Assembly (NCBI RefSeq): GCF_954871325.1 | Contig: NC_088775.1 | Location: 42,633,561 to 42,697,560, forward strand | Direction of reading: 5' to 3' | DNA: 64,000 nt | Source: Gordionus sp. m RMFG-2023 | Taxonomy: Eukaryota > Nematomorpha > Gordioida > Chordodea > Parachordodidae | Shown: in pieces, positions 46,496 through 58,758 of the stretch | Position numbering within the stretch: position 1 is the stretch's first letter | How the letters are laid out: each line of letters opens with the position of its first letter | The notes under the pieces: model-generated | What the model was told of the DNA's origin: nothing | Database searches by the model: none | Seen by the model: the letters and a program-made list of their open reading frames with translations, nothing else | Program-made: the position numbers and the translations under genes

Positions 46496-49400
46496 CATAT
46501 CAAAATCAAAGTTCTATTGAAAACATTGGATCTGAAATTTTTAGCCGAAAATATTGTTGATGAGGCAACTAAGAAATACAAACTGTTCGAAACAATTGAC
46601 AAAGATATGACTGTTAATATTATGGACAACATAGATAACTTATCGTATCAACAGATGAAAGATTTAATACAAAAAAAAGTTAAAAAAAACAAGATTACGC
46701 GCATATTTGAATTATTCAATACAAAACCGGACAGACTTGAGTGAGAGTATCTCGATAGACTGAAAGGGTATGGTTCGGGGCTCAATCCTGAATTTTTGTC
46801 GGTGCAATTTATGCTGAATTGTCGTAATGAAAAGTTAAAAACAAGGTTGATAGAAGAAAATACTACAGAGCTTAATATTATAGAGAACATTGTTGTTAAA
46901 TTTCAATCGTTGGAGATTAATAATAATAAAACATATGTAGAGAAAGATTCTTGGAGAAGAGAAAATAGAGCCGATTGGCAAGGCTATTTTCTTGGAAAGA
47001 GAACAAGCAGGATTTTAAGGCCAACACCAACAACAACAATAACAACAACAACAATTTCAAAAAACAAGAAATGATACAAATGCCATATAATTTGAGGCCA
47101 AGGAATAAGATAAATTTTATTAATGATTTTATGATTAATATGCAACTTAATAATCTAAAGTTTTCTTTTTTGATAGATACGGGTTCTCCGGTGACATCCT
47201 TGCCCATTAAAGATTTTGAAAAATTGGAGAATTATGAAGAATTTGAGTTGGAAAATTGTTCTAAAAAATTATTCTCTTATGAGGGTACTCCTATCACAGT
47301 CGTTGGTCAGGTCTCGAATATTAAGGTTAAATATTTGAATACAATTAAATATTTAAATTTGTATGTATTGGATGGGGAGGGACCACCGCTATGTGGTCAA
47401 GACTGGATTAAAGAATTTGACATAATCAAATTCAACGTTGATGTAAACACTATTAATAAGAATGAGATAGGAGATAAGGTAAATTTTTTAACTTTTAACA
47501 ATCCTTTCAAAGATACTGATAAATTTTATAAAAAAAAATTATGTCATTCAATCGTTATTTACTAAAAAAGGGTGTTTTGAAGAGAGTTGTGACATCAGCA
47601 AACTAATTAAGAAATTTGATTGTGTTTTTAATGATAGAATTGGAAATCAAAAATTTGGAAATAGACATTTTATTAAAAAATGACTTTAAGCCAAAATTTG
47701 TGAAGGCCAGGAGAGTGCCCTTCGAGTTAGAAGAAGAAGAAGAATTAGAAAACACTATAAAGCAATGGCGCCAGCAGGGAGTAATTAAGCCTGTCAGATT
47801 TTCACAATAGACCACTCCATTAGTGTTAGTTAAAAAAAAGATAATACGTTGAGAGTTTGTGCTGAGAGTTAGTGTAAACCAACAATTAGAAAGGTTCGAA
47901 TATCCGCTTCCAAGGATTAATGACATAATTGCTAAAGTAGGTAATGGAAAGTTTTTATCAAAAATAGATTTCTCATCGGCGTATCTGCAGATTCCTGTAT
48001 CTAAAGAAACTTCCAAATTTTTGACCGTCTCCACCCACAAAGGTCTTTTTCAATTTAATAGACTACCTATTGGGCTTACAGTATCAACGGCTTATTTCTA
48101 GAAGACTATGGACAAAATATTTGCTGATATTAAGGGGGTCATTTATTATTTAGATGGTTTTGTAATTTTTGGTAAAGATAAGTTAGACCATTTTTATAAA
48201 TTGAAAAGAGTGTTTGAAAGAATGGTGGAATTTGGGCTGATTGGAAATATAAAAAAAAGTGAGTTTTACAAAGAGAGTATAAAGGTTATTTAATAAGTGA
48301 CAAAGGCATATTGCCAATCAAAGAAAAAATTGATCTACTATAAGTACAATGACCGAACCTAAGAATAAGGATGAATTACATTCTTGGTTGGGTCTTATGA
48401 ATTATTATTCTAGATTTATAAATGATTTTTCTAAATTAGCAGCTAATTTATATGATTTACTTAAAAGGGGTAATAAATTTTGTTGGGGAATCAATGAAAG
48501 AACTAGTTTACGAAATTAGAGAAAAATTGTGTAATGCACCAATTCTTGCACATTATGATAGAAATGAGGAATTGTTTATTTCAACGGATGCGTCCAATAA
48601 AGGCATGGGTGCAGTCTTATTTCAGGTAGAAGAAGATGGTTTAGAAAGGCCAATTGAGTTTATGTTTAAGGCATGGGCTGGAGCTGAAAAAGATATTCAA
48701 TTATTGAAAAGGAAGGATTGTCTGTTGTTTTGGCAGTAAAAAAATGGAAAGAATATGTAGTAGGTAGGAGATTTAAAATTTTTTCGGACCATAAACCACT
48801 GGTGAATTTGTTTGGAGTAGATCCTGTTAAGCTTTACAATATGTCTCCAAGATTACAGAAATGGGCTTTGTGTTTAGCCGGTTTTAATTTTGACATTAAT
48901 TATAGGAGGGGTAACGATCAAATCATTCCTGATGGATTATCAAGGTTAATTAAGGAAGATATCATTTGTTTTAATGTTAATAATGATATGAAGGATGTAA
49001 GAATAATCAACAATTTAGAAGTGATTAAAGGAGAAACCATTTTAGATTCAAAATTAATCCAAGTTAAAAAAATTGTGTTGGAAAAAGGTGAAAATGATAT
49101 GCTGATTAAAGGTTACAAGGCATTCGGAAAGTTGTTGAATATTAAGAATGATTGTATTTTTAAGGGCGAACAAGTTATTATTCCTCAAAGGTTAAGAAAA
49201 AAGTTTCTTAGTGTGTTACATGAGGGACATATTGGGCTGTATAGGATGTTAGATACTATGGAAAGGTATATTTGGTGGCCAGGAGTCAATAAAGATATTA
49301 AAGAAATGATTTTTAGATGTAATATGTGCATGATCAATGCGCCTAAACACCCAAAAGTTAAACAAAATTATTGGGTACAACCTAACAAACCCAGGTCCGA

Positions 49401-50149
49401 GTCTATATTGATTTTTTTGGACCTATTAAAATTTTTTATGGATTAGTAATTATTGATGGGTACTCTCGCTGGTTAGAGATGATTAAGGTGAAAAACATTA
49501 ATTCGACTACCACCATTATGGTATTAAATAATATTTTTTCCAGATTTGGGTATCCAGTAGAATTGGTATCAGATAATGGACCAGCTTTTAGGTCTGTTGA
49601 TTTTAATAATTTTTTAAAAGAAAAGGGAATTCTACATATATATACTCCTGCATACCACCCTGCGTCAAATGTATGGCTGAAAAAGCTGTACGATCAGCAA
49701 AAAATATGATATATAAATTAGGAGGCTGGGATAACATTTTGGAAGATGTGTTGTTAAATTATCGCAACACGAAACATGCGGTTACTAAGTCATCACCTGC
49801 TTTTAGATTATTCGGAAGGGAGTTAAGATGGAAATGGAGTTTTTTAAAAGACGATGAATGTGATAATAGACCCAATGTAAAAAGAATCAGAGAAATAACA
49901 TTAGGCAACTCTGTCTTTATCAAAGTGGGCTCCAATCAAGAATGGCGTGTGGGGATTGTCGTTGGGAGAATTAGTAACGTCATTTGGGAAATGCAGGTAG
50001 ATGATAAGTTTCTCTTTGTTCATTTTGATCACGTTAGAAATTATCAATAGGAATATATTGCATTATATTTTTTTTACTTATATATTGTTGGTTACAAATA
50101 TTAAAACATCATACATATTCCATTTTTCCTAGTTATTATAATTGTGACT

Positions 50150-50455
50150 ATTAAGTTACATTGTTAATAATGACAATAATTCTCCCTTCCCAATTGTAAT
50201 TGTTTATTATATTCCAAAATAAGGTAATAATGACAATTATTCCCCCTACCAAATGTAATTGTTTATTATATTCCAAAAAAAGGAAATAATGACAATAATT
50301 CCCCCTTCCCAATTGTAATGTTTATTATATTCCAAAAAAAGGAAATAATGACAATAATTCACCTTCCCAATTGTAATTGTTTATTATATTCCAATATAAG
50401 GAAATAATGACAATAATTCCCCCTTCCCAATTGTAGTTCCTACTATCCCCATATA
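50150..50455. repeat. 59-bp minisatellite in the 3' part of fossil G
   Basis: About 4.6 units, each AATAATGACAATAATTCCCC then TTCCCAATTGTAATTG and a TTTATTATATTCCAAA stretch. Fossil C has an analogous but different array in the same place. Confidence 0.9.
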
Positions 50456-50456
50456 T

Positions 50457-50855
50457 ATTATTTTTTATATAATTCCTTGTTAATCTTAATGTAAGTATTG
50501 GGTATTATTTTAATAATGAAACTATTATTGTAACATTAAATATTAACCCTATTACTCATTTAACATTATAAGAGTTACCTCCCGGATGCCAAACGAGTTC
50601 TTTCCTTCCCCATTTTTTGTACCATGTTGTGTTTTAAAGACTTAAGTTTTTTATATAGTTTTGTTTATATAATTCCGTTAATCTTTATGTAAGTATTGGG
50701 TATTATTTTAATAATGAACCCCTTATTGTAACATTAAATATTAACCCTATTACTCATTTAACATTATAAGAGTTCCGCATGCCAAACGAGTTCTTCCCTT
50801 CCTTCTTTTTTGTACCATGTTGTGTTTTCAAGACTTAAATTTTTTTTATATATAT
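50457..50855. repeat. 198-bp tandem duplication before the 3' LTR of fossil G
   Basis: Two units, about 50457-50660 and 50661-50855, share GTAAGTATTGGGTATTATTT, TATTAACCCTATTACTCATT, ATGCCAAACGAGTTCTT and TTTGTACCATGTTGTGTTTT, with small differences. Confidence 0.9.
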
Positions 50856-50873
50856 TTTTTTGGAGGTGGTGCA
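50856..50873 (+). promoter_or_regulatory. Polypurine-like tract of fossil G
   Basis: TGGAGGTGGTGCA directly precedes the 3' LTR. Fossil C has AAGTGGTGCA in the same place, which supports a conserved plus-strand priming region. Confidence 0.6.
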
Positions 50874-51271
50874 TGTTGCATGTTCGCTTAATTTGTTGTA
50901 ATTGTATATTTAAATATGTTCATATTATCTTTTTATTCAATGAAATTAACATGTACATAAATATATCTCAAGGTGATTAAACATATATATATATTGATAT
51001 ATATTTTCATTTTCTAATACAATTTATTTTCTTTTGTATAACCATATTATTAAATAAAAAGACCACTTGTTTAACCATATTATCAAATAAAAAGACCACA
51101 TCACACACAATTTATTCTATAGTAATTATTCTTGTTCAATATTCCTCCTTAATTATGCAATACAATCACACACAATTTATTCTATAGTATTTATTCTTGT
51201 TCAATATTCCTCCTTAATTATGCAATACAATCACACACAATTTATTCTATAGTATTTATTCTTGTTCATTA
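50874..51271 (+). repeat. 3' LTR of fossil G
   Basis: 398 bp, nearly identical to 46084-46478 with a handful of differences, including the same internal tandem repeats. The target duplication GAAAT follows. Confidence 0.95.
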
Positions 51272-51330
51272 GAAATATAAAATAAATATAATATTTTTTT
51301 TAAAAATCCGGGCCGGGCCTGAAAATTTTT
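51272..51330. mobile_element. GC-rich MITE copy 3, right part
   Basis: Continues the MITE interrupted at 46083. The CCGGGCCGGGCCTG island at about 51307-51321 corresponds to an internal island of copy 1; the rest of the right end is lost. Confidence 0.65.
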
Positions 51331-51950
51331 TTTATTAGTAAGTAATGAATATTAATTTAGTAGTTTATTCAAAAATTATTTAATTCTAAAATAATCCAAG
51401 TCTTTGTCGTTCCATATACTAAGTTCTATGATATAATTTAGTAAAATTTAAAAAAAATAGATTTATATAAAATTTCATAAATATTACACCAACTCGATGG
51501 CAAAAAATATGGAATATTTTGTGCTAAATAGGTAAAGTTTTTTATTTTATTTTATTTTATTTATTCATTAATTAATATTGAATTTATGATTATATTTTTA
51601 TTTTAGTATTACATAAATTACTAACATCTTAAATGTTCTATTATATGATATTCTAACTGATTGATTAATATTATATTGTATTTAATTTAATATTTAATTT
51701 AATAGGTAAAGAAATATAATATTAAAAATAGGTTTATTAATTGAATTTGGTTACAAAATTATGAAACCCAGCAATTTAAGAATTTAAGAAAAGAAAATCT
51801 ATTTGGACGGGAAATTATATTATTGTTGCATATCCTTTGTGAACACAATCAAACATTTAAACAAAATTTAAAATTAATTTATTACACCCTTGAATCAGAT
51901 TGCTTACCTGAAAATTTTATTGTAGTAGATAAAACTAAGTTGTTAAATTT
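51331..51950. other. AT-rich stretch, little recognisable
   Basis: An open reading from about 51720 (NLRKENLFGREIILLLHILC) runs into the LINE fragment, but I do not recognise it. It may be the less conserved upstream LINE sequence or a hAT remnant. Confidence 0.3.
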
Positions 51951-52685
51951 CCATACATACTTGGAATCTTGGATACTATCGAATCCACATCATATGGCAG
52001 CATTAAACCTCTGGAGAAAAGATTCTCCAAGCCGCTCATATCCAAATTTAAGACAAAGAAACTGGAATTTACCATTGATACAGCATTGCGTTGTATACTT
52101 ACACTTCAAAGCTGTTCAAAGAAAATCTCCATCGCTCTTTCTCCCCTTAAACCCAACCCCAAGTATATAGAATGACAACAAACTCTTTTGCTGGATCAAA
52201 TAATTCTAGCCTCAGCCATATGTCATCTTGGCTACGAATGGTTAGAAACTATACCTAGTTCTAATTTAGGCTTGTTTATTTACCAACAAAGAATTTAGAA
52301 TAGCTATAGTTCTTCGTTTTGTGAAATCGTAACGCCGACATCATGTGTCCCTTGTGAAACTCATATCGATAGCCTTAGACCCCCCCCATACTGTCGTTTT
52401 ACAAAAGGCAAATATCCAGGCACTATGCCATCAATTTGATCATCTATAGAATCTTGAAATCTGCAAATATTCCTTCTACACTGGAACCCTCTGGCTTTAG
52501 CCCTGATAGAATAACGCTAGTTACTTTGAACCAAGGTACACCCCTCGCTTGGGTTTATATATGTGTAGATCGTTTTGCCAGATATTTTTATTTCAACTCT
52601 ATCACGAAAGCTGAAAATACAAAAAAAATAAATATAGCCACCTCTCAGACACCTGTGGATCATTTGGACTCCAAGACTTAAAATT
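51951..52685 (+). pseudogene. R2-like LINE copy d, C-terminal part
   Basis: Reads LDTIESTSYGSIKPLEKRF from about 51960, then LGYEWLETIPSSNLGLF at about 52225-52275, and IYRILKSANIPSTLEPSGF at about 52440-52500, with SPDRITLV and PLAWVYIC in the place of the RPDG...WDFTC endonuclease motif of copy c. It shows several stops, and the catalytic Asp of the WD motif is replaced by Val here, so it is inactive and older than copy c. Confidence 0.75.
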
Positions 52686-53466
52686 ATTCAAAACAATAGG
52701 GTAAAAGTCATGTTTAATCACATGGGTCATTAAGCCCCGCCGACCAAACCAAAATACATTATTTTATTTAATTTCTCTTCTTTTAATTATATTTTTTTAC
52801 ATAGATATAGATATACTACTATAATTTTAATAAATAGTTATATTATTTTTAAAAAAACATATTAAAAATAAAATTAATTACTGGAATATATTATTTCGAT
52901 TTATATATATTTTTTTTAAAGTAACTAGTTATTTTTGTCAGTTACATTTCAAAAAATATAAGTTAGAGTTATAGTTACAATTTTTAAAATATAACTAGTT
53001 GCAGTTATTTTTTAGCAAAAATGGTAACTAGTTACTTTAACAACACTAATAGAAAAGATATTGATCTTGGGGATACACCGAATAATTGCTAAAAAAAACA
53101 AACTCACGATCAAGGTTTCAAAAAATGAAGAATAGTTAATGAAATGTTCCCTTGCACTTTAACCTTAGTTATGCATCAATATACCCAGTTGGGAAATATT
53201 ATAAATTAAAATTAAAACAACCATCGTCTTATTAGTAAAAAATAGAGTTAATCTTAATTAACGGTTTTACCTGATCAGGGAATTTCACAATGATATTCGT
53301 TTTAAAAAAAATATTGACTAAACTTTTTCCGACTAAGATACAAATATTGACCAGTGTATTTAGCTTTTTATTTTAAGATACACTTTTCCTTGCAAAATAA
53401 TAAATTAAATCATGTTTTATCAATATCAATTTAAATTGCGGGTGAATTATTGTTGATAGAATATAT
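52686..53466. other. hAT end and AT-rich spacer
   Basis: 52915-53048 is the right end of the probable hAT that starts at 45676. 53049-53466 has no clear gene; it may hold the eroded C-terminal end of the BED-type transposase on the minus strand. Confidence 0.4.
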
Positions 53467-53724
53467 TCAAATAGATGTGTTTGAATCTACTGAAAATAAA
53501 AGATAATCAAAATATAAATTGTAAGCAATATTTGAACTATTTTTATCTTCGCCTTCCAGGATTGAATTAATAAGTGGCTTACAAAACCTGAAATTATTTA
53601 AAGCTATTTTTTTAAGTTTTAATGTTATAATAGTTATCGTGGGAGTAAGATATCCCAAATGCATTTTTTCTTCGCTCTCTAAAACTGAAAGAGCCATAGC
53701 AATCGGTTCCATAACCTATAAAAT

Positions 53725-53769
<45 letters not shown>

Positions 53770-55625
53770 TATTTCTTAATTAACACTAAACCATACAATA
53801 TTCACCGTGAACGACTTGTCGTTATTTAAAAATCTCTGTAATTCAGATTTATCACAAGATTCGTCAAATTTTTGGCAATTCTCTTTAATAAGACTATTTA
53901 TTAATTTCACGGAATTATAAAAAGAGTTCCATTTTGATATAACCGGTTTAATCAGATATTTTCCTATGTTTTCCTTAAAAATTGAAGATTGCGCTTGTTT
54001 ATTCCACAATAGCTTATACTTAAAAATGTAATTTTTGAAATGATTTGAAAATGGACATCCTTACCTGCCTTTTTAATGTCAACACTTGCAATGAGATTTA
54101 AAATGTGTGCTGAAGAGGAATGATGCTTAGGTAAGCATACAATACTATATTCAAATAGATCAAATAAGGAGCTATTTCTTCATCCGATACTCTAATAAAT
54201 TTTTAATAAATATAATTTTTTTTACTTAAAAGCTTTTAAATAATTTCTAGCATTGTCGGTAATGCATTTGGTCACTTTATTTTGTGTCTTATATGTGGTA
54301 AAAATTTCAAAGATTATTTTTGCTAGATAATCAAATGAGTGTTTTTGGTTTCTCTTTTACAAGCTAAGGAGGCTGAAACATTCTCAAAAGTGTCTGGGTG
54401 TAGCTAGTGTACCGTCATCCCTATATAAGAACTTTTTTAAAAGGCAATATTATCAATCTATAATATATTTTATATACCGATGATAAGCTGATCAAGAATC
54501 CACAGTTGTACAGACAATTTTTGGGATACATAATAAATCCACTATTCCTTTGTCATGTGTCATATGCTTTGTAAATTTTTAACACGAAGGTAGGAGTAGA
54601 CATCACATTTTTAGTTGGCTACCATTTTATGATAATATTAATAAATGCAGTGCTTTCTGCAATTGAAAATGGTTGTAATTCTTCATTCAAAATTAAAAAC
54701 TAATTCATCAACAGCTGATTGTGTTATTTTTATCTTTGATGTAGATGGATTCTGCAGCTCACTGAGTGAATTGATTGGCTTCAATTTTTTTTATTTTATT
54801 ACGATTCAAATGTTCATTAATTTCTTTCATTTTTGAGGAATGTACATTTTTAATTAAATTATTAATTCCTGAATTTTTTGTTAAAAATAACTTAGCTTTT
54901 TCAATAATTGAAGATAAATCTTTTACAAATTAATTGCACTTTTTAATTCCTTGCTAAGCTTATTGTCAATTAATAATTGAAATTATGATTGCCAAAGATG
55001 ATTTTTTAATTTCTTAACCTTTTCAGAATTATCATTTAAAAAGGAATAAGGAAAAATATTTATGTTCAGTTCCCTAAAACAATATTGCTTATAGTTTTAT
55101 TCCATATATATAAATATTTAAAAATACATATCTATTTAAACGATTTGAAGTTAAACTAATAGCAATACTAAAACAAGAAATGGAAGATATTGTTTAAACC
55201 CAATATAATATTTTGAACCAATACCAATATTTTGTTAATCTTGGGTTTTTAATGTTGGTTCCCAGCCCTATACTATAGTATAATTTAATTGCTTATATTT
55301 TAACTTCATGATTAAGCTTTTCAAAATATTATGATGGAATACTTTTTTTAATGGTTATTTTATATTACCCATGATTTAATATTCTTTTATTAAAGTAATG
55401 TTTAAAATAATTATATATTAATTCATCTTTTTACCTTCATATGCTTTTTTAAGTTTAAACTGCTGGGAATTGAGGTTAAGATATTTGGGTTGGAATATAA
55501 TTTACATTTATAAAGTGTAGGCTTTGTACTTGTAATTTTCTTTAATGGTGTAAAATATGTTTCAAATTGCAGCCAGGGAAGGGTTAAATCATCTTCATTT
55601 GAAGAAGTAAGTACTATGGTCATAA
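53467..55625 (-). pseudogene. hAT transposase with BED zinc finger, degraded
   Basis: Domains in order on the minus strand: LTSSNEDDLTLPWLQF and a BED-finger remnant with SSLNLKKHMKVKR (55440-55625), SAVDEFVFNF near 54720, a region near 54060-54150 that resembles the ASHTLNLIASVDIKKA segment of the family, a WNKQAQSS stretch near 54000, PVISKWNSFYNSV near 53930, and MEPIAMALSVLESEEKMHLG, then GYLTPTITIITLKL (53620-53712). The RWNS-like and YLTPTIT motifs belong to the RNase H-fold core of hAT transposases, which cut and join DNA. The C-terminal dimerisation motif kept at 27195-27300 is not seen here. Many stops and frameshifts; inactive. Confidence 0.82.
53721..53767. repeat. (TA)n microsatellite
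   Basis: About 23 uninterrupted TA units inside the hAT transposase remnant, just after the reading for MEPIAMAL on the minus strand. Confidence 0.95.
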
Positions 55626-56019
55626 TATTCTTAAAATAAATTATAAAATAGAATAATAATATAATTATTAACAATTACTTTGAATTTTGATTGAATATTA
55701 ATTAGATTAACATTCAACTGAAAATTTAACAACGAGTATTTAAAATAAAAGTGCAGGAATGGTGGTTAATATGAAATAAGAACTCCGCTTAAATTATTTA
55801 TATTAAAAAATAATTAAAAGTAATTTTAATATGTTTTTCTTTTTTAATATTTTTTAAGAACAAATTTAAACTAACGAGTAACGTTTTGCGTTACCGTTAC
55901 TCAAAAAAAGAAGGGCGTTACCGTTACTCGTTACCTCTTGAAGAAGGCAACGAATAGTGTTCCTTTTCTTCAAAAAAGGTATCGACGTTACTTTTTGAGG
56001 TTTCTTTACAGCACTAGTA

Positions 56020-58700
56020 ATATTGTTAAGATTTTAGGATTTTATGTGAATGAATTGTTAGATATAAATAAGGAGATAGCGATATGGATCACAACATCAG
56101 AGATAGAGCCTATCTTAGGCTTGAATGAAATTAAGATAGGTTTTGATTTTGGTGGTCTTTATTTGAAAACGTCCATGAGAACAACAATGTAAATAGAGAT
56201 ATAATGCAAAGCGAGAATAATGATAAGACTTAGTTACCTAGTTAAGGAGTTAAACAAGATTTAGTTCTCGATAAACTGAGAAATCGAACACCATAATTTT
56301 TGATTAGATAGAAGTAACATAGAAGAGAATAAGGTATTAAAAGATATAAGGACAAAAGGTGGATTCAGTCAAAGTCAAACACCAAGGAATTAAGACGGTA
56401 AACCTGTGGATAATAAGATTAAAGTATCCTTTACCAAGAATAGAACAATTATTGGCTAATCTAAAGGGAGCAATAATTTTTTCGAAAAGAGATTTTTCTT
56501 TTGCTTACTTACAAATTAAGGTAAGTGAGAAAGCAATTAAAATATTAACGATTACGATGCATAGAGGTTTGTTTGCATTCTGCCGATTGCATTTTGAGTT
56601 GAAACTATCGGCTCCAATATTTCAAAGAGCGATGGCGGCTATGTTCTAAGGATTAAGTGGTATTATGTATTATTCAGATGATGTTTTGATATTAGGTAGA
56701 ACAGAATAAGAGCATAATATGAGATCAATTAATTTGTTAGATATTATTTTAGAATGGTTTGAGAGCTAATTTTAAAAAAGTGTTTTTGGAGTGTGGACAT
56801 GTAATAAAAGGAGATGTAATTTATCCTATTTCAAAGAATATAGACAAGATTATGAAAATGAGAGCACCGAGTAATAAGACAGCATTACAGGCTTTTTTAG
56901 GAGCTACAAATTATTATCATCGGTTTATACCAAATTTTGCTCGGCGACATCGTTGAATAAGTTTTTAAAGAAAAATATAAAAAAGAACAAGTGGCAAGTT
57001 TTGAAATGCAAAATAAAAATGGTAGATAAACCTATTTTGAATTGTTTTAACGAGGATTAAGATATTATATTAGCAGTGGATGCATCTAATGAAGGTATAG
57101 AAGGAGCTTTATTACAAACGATAGATAAGGTTAAGAAACCGATTTTACTCTTATCTAGACAATTTAATAGCTCTGAGAGAAATTATTCAACAATTGAAAA
57201 GGAAGTTTTCGCAGTTAAGTTTGTATTAACCAAGTGCTAAGAATATCTGATTGGAAGAAGCTTTTTATTATATACGGATCACAAGCCGTTAGTTATTTGT
57301 TTAAAAGGGACAATAAAGAATTTTACCACGGCTGCAAAAATGGTTGTTATTGGTATAGAGAGTTTCGATTTTGAAATAGGGTTCAGAGCAGGTAAACTAA
57401 ATTGTTTACCAGATATATTATCAAGGTTGTCTGTAAAGGAAACATAAAGGGAAGAAATAGAACACAAAATTAGCAGTTTAGAAGAATTTTTCGTAGAGGA
57501 TGAAGTAAATAATGTTATTATAAGACTTGAAGGTAGATTCAAGAGAAAACCCGATAACTTTTGAACTAGTTGTTAAGGTATTCAAGCAAAATGAAAAATT
57601 AATGAGAATTAAAGCATGTTTGAAAGGGGAGAATGGAAAAGCGAAGACAAATCGTTCAAAAAGGTTAAGAGTGAATTAAACATAGGAGAAAATTATCTAA
57701 TGAGCGGATATTGTTTAGTTACGATGGTGTAAAAGGATATCTTAGCAGTCGTGCATGCCGGACATCAAGGCAGAGAAAGAATGAAGAATAGGGCATGAGA
57801 ATATATTTGGTGGCCAAAGATGAATAGCAATATAGAAGAATTGGCTAAAGGTTGTGATACATGCAACATGCGGGCACATGTTCCAACAAGAAACAAAGAA
57901 GATAAATAGCCAGTTACGGATATTTTATGCGAAGATTTTTTAGAATATTAGATAATGGATAAATTGTCAGCAGGTTAAAGGTTTATCAACAAAAGTAGCT
58001 TTGGATAAGATAAAAGATTTTGTAGGTAAATATGGATTAATGAAGACTTTAGTATCAGATAGAGGCAAACTTTTAAAGGTAAAGCATTTGATAAATTTTT
58101 TGATAGATAGAAGATTAAAGATGTATTTTCACCACTCTATTACCCAAGGAGCAATGGACAAGCTGGGAGCATGTTAGCGATAGTTAAAAGTTGGTTGAAA
58201 AAAGAAAATTCAGGAGAAGGAAAATGGTGGTTATTGTTAGTATATAACAATACGAAGACGTTAAAAGGAATATCTCCAACTGATATTTTTAGGTAGAAAA
58301 ACAAGATAGGATTTAGATTTTCTAAAGGAAAAGGTGATACTGAGATAACAAATAGATATTGAGAAATTTCCAGTGGGAAGTCTTGCTTGTGTATGTTGTT
58401 CGATGGGCCTATTAAATGGGGAAGGGTATAGTAAGAAAAAATATAGGAAGAGAAATTGGAAATAGAAATTGAAGGACAGGTAGGTACATGGTCGATACAT
58501 GTAAGACAAATACGACCGAGAATAGAAAGTAATTTTAAAATAATAAAATTTTGGGATGAAAGCAAAATTTGTGGTAATGGAAAGATCAAATTTTGGGGTG
58601 AAAGTACAATTTAACGTGATGGAAAATAAAATTTTAGGATGAAAGCAAATTTTGATCATAAAATCGAGGTTATTAGGGAAACAAAGCGGAAAACTATAAG
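56020..58700 (+). mobile_element. Ty3/gypsy LTR fossil D
   Basis: Parts: protease-to-RT linker about 56020-56190 (EIKIGFDFGGLYLKT), reverse transcriptase about 56400-56960 (LKYPLPRIEQLLANLKGA, MHRGLFAFCRL, FLGATNYYHRFIPNFA), RNase H about 57060-57440 (AVDASNEG, DHKPLV), integrase zinc-binding region about 57750-57880 (HAGHQGRERMKN, WWPKM, C..C), core about 57900-58300 (VSDRGK, YYPRS). Three imperfect 40-bp units with AAATTTTGGGATGAAAGC lie at 58535-58660. Broken many times (well over ten breaks), so old. Its left edge abuts the hAT end at 56016. Confidence 0.88.
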
Positions 58701-58758
58701 ACAGAGAATTAAAAGAAAGGAAGGGTTAAAGTTATATGCATAGTAATTTTATTTTTAG

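Larger units (their letters stand above)
46084..51271 (+). mobile_element. Ty3/gypsy LTR fossil G, both LTRs and TSD present
   Basis: LTRs at 46084-46478 and 50874-51271, with 5-bp target duplication GAAAT at 46079-46083 and 51272-51276. Parts in order: gag 46480-47070, protease about 47140-47430 (LIDTGSPVTSL, LCGQDWI), reverse transcriptase about 47690-48400 (KIDFSSAYLQIPV), RNase H about 48480-48960 (STDASNKGMG, DHKPLV), integrase zinc-binding region about 49210-49340 (HEGHIG..WWPGV..C..C), core 49400-49800 (SDNGPAF), C-terminal tail to 50050, then a minisatellite and a 198-bp duplication before the 3' LTR. Structurally complete but broken, roughly ten breaks. The near-identical LTRs make it one of the youngest LTR insertions here. 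Confidence 0.95.
45676..53048. mobile_element. Probable non-autonomous hAT with nested insertions
   Basis: The left end TAGTGTTGTTAAAAGTTACT at 45676 is matched by the inverted right end TAGTGTTGTTAAAGTAACTA at 53048. Both are followed by repeated TAACTAGTTA motifs (45700-45790 and 52915-53040), a hAT-type subterminal pattern. Outer flanks AATAAAAA and ATAGAAAA resemble but do not equal each other. Enclosed are a GC-rich MITE, gypsy fossil G and a LINE fragment. No transposase of its own was seen. The alternative is two separate copies, each with one end left. Confidence 0.5.
53467..56016 (-). mobile_element. BED-type hAT, most complete transposase copy
   Basis: The outer end is at 56016: inverted, it reads TAGTGCTGTAAAGAAACC, followed by the subterminal GTAACGAGTAACGGTAACG motifs shared with the element at 22568-28231. 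The transposase runs on the minus strand from about 55625 to 53467. The opposite terminus is not recognisable and the next 8 bases at 56017 (GTAATATT) have no partner in sight, so the downstream end is probably lost. Confidence 0.8.

Noticed and set aside
58140-58659. Phe/Ser-rich minus-strand ORFs
   Set aside because: They lie opposite the integrase end and the 40-bp repeats of fossil D and have no family motif.
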